Assembly (NCBI GenBank): GCA_947306025.1
Contig: CAMZFJ010000064.1
Location: forward strand, 1-8,052
Origin: an uncultured Fibrobacter sp.
Lineage (GTDB): Bacteria; Fibrobacterota; Fibrobacteria; Fibrobacterales; Fibrobacteraceae
Length of the DNA stretch: 8,052 nucleotides
Reading direction: 5' to 3'
The notes under the pieces were generated by a model. That model searched no databases. It was not told where the DNA came from and saw nothing but the letters and a program-made list of their open reading frames with translations. A program made the position numbers and the translations under genes. Position 1 is the first letter of the stretch; each line of letters opens with the position of its first letter. This document shows, in pieces, positions 6,826 to 8,052 of this stretch.

Positions 6826-6860
6826 AAACCCCGAAAGTTTTTAAGACTTTCGGGGTTTTT
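6826..6860 (+). terminator. Strong intrinsic terminator
   Basis: AAACCCCGAAAGT (6826-6838) and ACTTTCGGGGTTT (6846-6858) form a perfect 13-bp stem around a 7-nt loop, with the T-run extending to 6860. It ends the transcript carrying the large secreted protein and the small peptide. The minus-strand side has only a short T-run, so it acts mainly on the plus strand. Confidence 0.92.
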
Positions 6861-6873
6861 ATGTATAAATGTT

Positions 6874-6901
6874 TTGAAATTGTAATGGATTTCGTTATAT
6901 T
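6874..6901 (+). promoter_or_regulatory. Sigma-70-like promoter of the phosphatase gene
   Basis: TTGAAA (6874-6879) and TATATT (6896-6901) are separated by 16 nt and lie between the preceding terminator and the Shine-Dalgarno AAGGGGA (6911-6917). Transcription would start near 6908, giving a very short leader. Position and spacing fit well; no experiment supports it. Confidence 0.55.
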
Positions 6902-6922
6902 AGACTTGTAAAGGGGACTTTT

Positions 6923-7732
6923 ATGGCAAATATTTTGAATTTTGAATGTATCGATAACGCTAGACAACTTGGAGGCATCTTGGCGGGGGGCCGTCGTGTC
7001 AAGCATAATATGCTTTTCCGCAGTGGAAACCTGTCGCTAGCGACCGAAAACGATTTGCACCGTCTGCGTGACGAGTTTGGCATTCGTTTGGTTATAGACT
7101 TGCGTTCGGACTTTGAATATATGCGCAAACCGGACAAACTTCTCGATGGTATGTCGGTGGTCTCGATTCCTGTTTTAGACGAATTGTTGCGCAATAGCGC
7201 GCTGCAAAAGGAACAGATTATGCCTGCGAAAGGGGAGGGAATGATGGAACTCCTCTTTAAGGTTGCGCGCTTCCCGTGGGCCACTAAGTTAAAGGATGTA
7301 CTTTATAATTACTTTGCTGAAGGCGAGTATGCGCATCGCCAATTTGGGGAATTCTTTAAGACGGTGCTTGCGCAAAAAGGCGCGCCAGTTCTATGGCATT
7401 GCACTTCGGGCAAGGATCGTTGCGGCTTTGGTGCGGTGCTGTTGCTGGCGGCGCTTGGCGCCGATGACGATGCTGTTTTGGATGATTACGCCGAATCAGG
7501 AAATTCGTACCGCAAACAGCTCGAATTGATGACAGCGAAAGGCCGAGCGGCAGGAATGACGGATACGCAATTGGACGTGTTGCATTTCTTGGTGAGCGTT
7601 AAGCGCGAGTATATGGAAACTCCAGTGAAGCTCATTAACGCGAAATATGGCTCGCTATTGAATTTTATCCGGCAAAAAATCGGCGTATCGCAATCTGAAA
7701 TTGATACGCTTAGAGAATATTATTTGGAGTAG
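6923..7732 (+). CDS. Protein-tyrosine-phosphatase-like enzyme (CX5R, Y_phosphatase3/IphP type)
   Basis: A cytoplasmic 269-aa protein with no signal peptide. ATG 6923 has AAGGGGA 5 nt upstream. The N-terminal NARQLGGI corresponds to the 'N-x-RDLGG' motif of this family. It is followed by VIDLRSDFEYMRKPD, matching the 'DLRS-x-x-E-x-x-x-PD' block. The catalytic P-loop is HCTSGKDRCG with Cys160 as nucleophile and Arg166 binding phosphate; Asp165 sits in the loop as in other CX5R enzymes of this class. All key residues are present, so an active phosphatase is expected. Substrates may be phosphotyrosine proteins, phosphoinositides or other phosphate esters and cannot be told apart here. The gene has its own promoter, stands between terminators and seems to be monocistronic, with no functional link to its neighbours visible. 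Confidence 0.9.
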   Translation: MANILNFECIDNARQLGGILAGGRRVKHNMLFRSGNLSLATENDLHRLRDEFGIRLVIDLRSDFEYMRKPDKLLDGMSVVSIPVLDELLRNSALQKEQIMPAKGEGMMELLFKVARFPWATKLKDVLYNYFAEGEYAHRQFGEFFKTVLAQKGAPVLWHCTSGKDRCGFGAVLLLAALGADDDAVLDDYAESGNSYRKQLELMTAKGRAAGMTDTQLDVLHFLVSVKREYMETPVKLINAKYGSLLNFIRQKIGVSQSEIDTLREYYLE

Positions 7733-7767
7733 TCCCGGAACGAGGGAAAAGTGGCTTCGCGAAAAGC

Positions 7768-7793
7768 AAAAAACGCAGACCCGAAAGTCTGCG
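7768..7793 (-). terminator. Intrinsic terminator for the convergent minus-strand gene
   Basis: CGCAGAC (7774-7780) pairs with GTCTGCG (7787-7793) around the loop CCGAAA. Read on the minus strand, the stem is followed by six T residues (7768-7773) and then more T-rich sequence. On the plus strand the following bases are only CGTTTAAAT, so it works best for transcription entering from the right, though it may also help end the phosphatase message. Confidence 0.7.
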
Positions 7794-7810
7794 CGTTTAA
7801 ATGCGTCTTT

Positions 7811-7910
7811 GTGGATCCTATCGGTAACCTTCGGCTCCCTCCAGGATGACAGCGTCCATAACGTCATGGCTGATGAAGCATCGTCATGCCCGACTTGATC
7901 GGACCTCTCC
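7811..7910. repeat. Composite REP-like intergenic repeat
   Basis: Two sequence types known to me as dispersed intergenic repeats are joined here. The first is GTGGATCCTATCGG ... CTCCAGGATGACAG (7811-7852), where ATCCT and AGGAT form inverted ends. The second is CGTCATGCCCGACTTGATCGG (from 7882), where CCGA (7890-7893) and TCGG (7899-7902) enclose CTTGA. The right arm ends GGACCTCTCC instead of the fuller GGGCATCTCC I would expect, so this copy looks decayed. CGTCATG also occurs at both 7862 and 7882. Copy number elsewhere in the genome cannot be seen from here. Confidence 0.5.
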
Positions 7911-7987
7911 ATTGACTACAGCCTACTGCTCAGAGCGCAAAGCGCGACTTCACCCCTCAAAGGGCGAAGCCCGTGCTCATACCTCTA
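7911..7987. other. Non-coding remainder with small hairpins
   Basis: No gene is supported in this stretch. It holds GCGC-AAA-GCGC (7935-7945) and GGGC-GAA-GCCC (7962-7972), two tight hairpins just downstream of the minus-strand stop codon. They lack adjacent T-runs on either strand. The stretch may be part of the same repeat as 7811-7910. Confidence 0.4.
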
Positions 7988-8052
7988 TTACAGTTCGGGC
8001 TGCTTGCCGGTGAGGCGCACGAAGATTTCTTCGTACTTGGCGAGCGTGTTCT
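7988..8052 (-). CDS. 3' end of a convergent gene, probably PurC (SAICAR synthetase)
   Basis: On the minus strand the last 20 codons read NTLAKYEEIFVRLTGKQPEL and end in TAA at 7988-7990; the rest lies beyond the right edge. The pattern 'KY-x-x-[IL]-[FY]-x-x-LTGK' near a C terminus resembles the longer form of phosphoribosylaminoimidazole-succinocarboxamide synthase (PurC), which condenses aspartate with CAIR in purine synthesis. The coding-like codon use and the minus-strand terminator further left support a real gene. With only 20 residues, the identity stays a probable guess. Confidence 0.55.
   Translation of the reverse strand, partial: NTLAKYEEIFVRLTGKQPEL

Noticed and set aside
7655..7912. 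Short open frames on both strands across the right intergenic region (7655-7912 minus, 7701-7898 plus)
   Set aside because: They span the end of the phosphatase gene, a terminator hairpin and palindromic repeats, and have no ribosome site or protein motif.

Overview
The window looks like a chromosomal segment of a Fibrobacter-type bacterium (Fibrobacterota), or a close relative in the Fibrobacterota/Bacteroidota group. This is inferred from gene content: a GT-C membrane protein ending in an NPCBM domain, a large secreted beta-helix protein with a C-terminal tail resembling type IX secretion sorting tails, a small 'Y-x-x-P ... LL-x-G-S-G' peptide of a kind I associate with Bacteroidota and relatives, and intergenic repeats of the 'GTCATGCCCGACTTGATCGG' type. 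No rRNA or marker gene is present to prove the taxonomy.

Bases 1-3180 hold three same-strand, tightly packed genes. First is the 3' part of a polytopic GT39-like glycosyltransferase whose C-terminal domain is an NPCBM module. It overlaps a GT28/MurG-like cytoplasmic glycosyltransferase, which is followed 12 nt later by a 230-aa protein of unknown function with faint DUF4261 resemblance. The layout is that of one operon, probably involved in cell-surface glycan assembly.

Bases 3181-3391 are a non-coding, structured leader with two compact hairpins, a 10-bp palindrome, and a terminator-shaped hairpin with a T-tract ending only 24 nt before the next start codon. Bases 3392-6640 encode a 1082-aa secreted protein. 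It has a signal peptide, two copies of a roughly 370-aa module built of 'NGG' beta-helix turns, an InlB/Flg_new-type repeat after the first copy, a C-terminal domain of a sort seen in Bacteroidota surface proteins, and a sorting-like tail. The beta-helix part of the first copy is clearly AT-richer than the flanks. A 45-aa peptide gene (6669-6806) follows 28 nt later and precedes a strong intrinsic terminator (6826-6860). The large protein and the peptide therefore look like one transcription unit, and this pair is the best candidate here for something undescribed.

Bases 6874-7732 hold a separate gene with its own promoter and a good Shine-Dalgarno, encoding a 269-aa CX5R protein-tyrosine-phosphatase-like enzyme (HCTSGKDRCG motif). 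Bases 7733-7987 are a convergent intergenic region with a hairpin that is a good terminator for the minus strand and a composite palindromic repeat. At the right edge, on the minus strand, are the last 20 codons of a convergent gene, probably the SAICAR synthetase gene purC.
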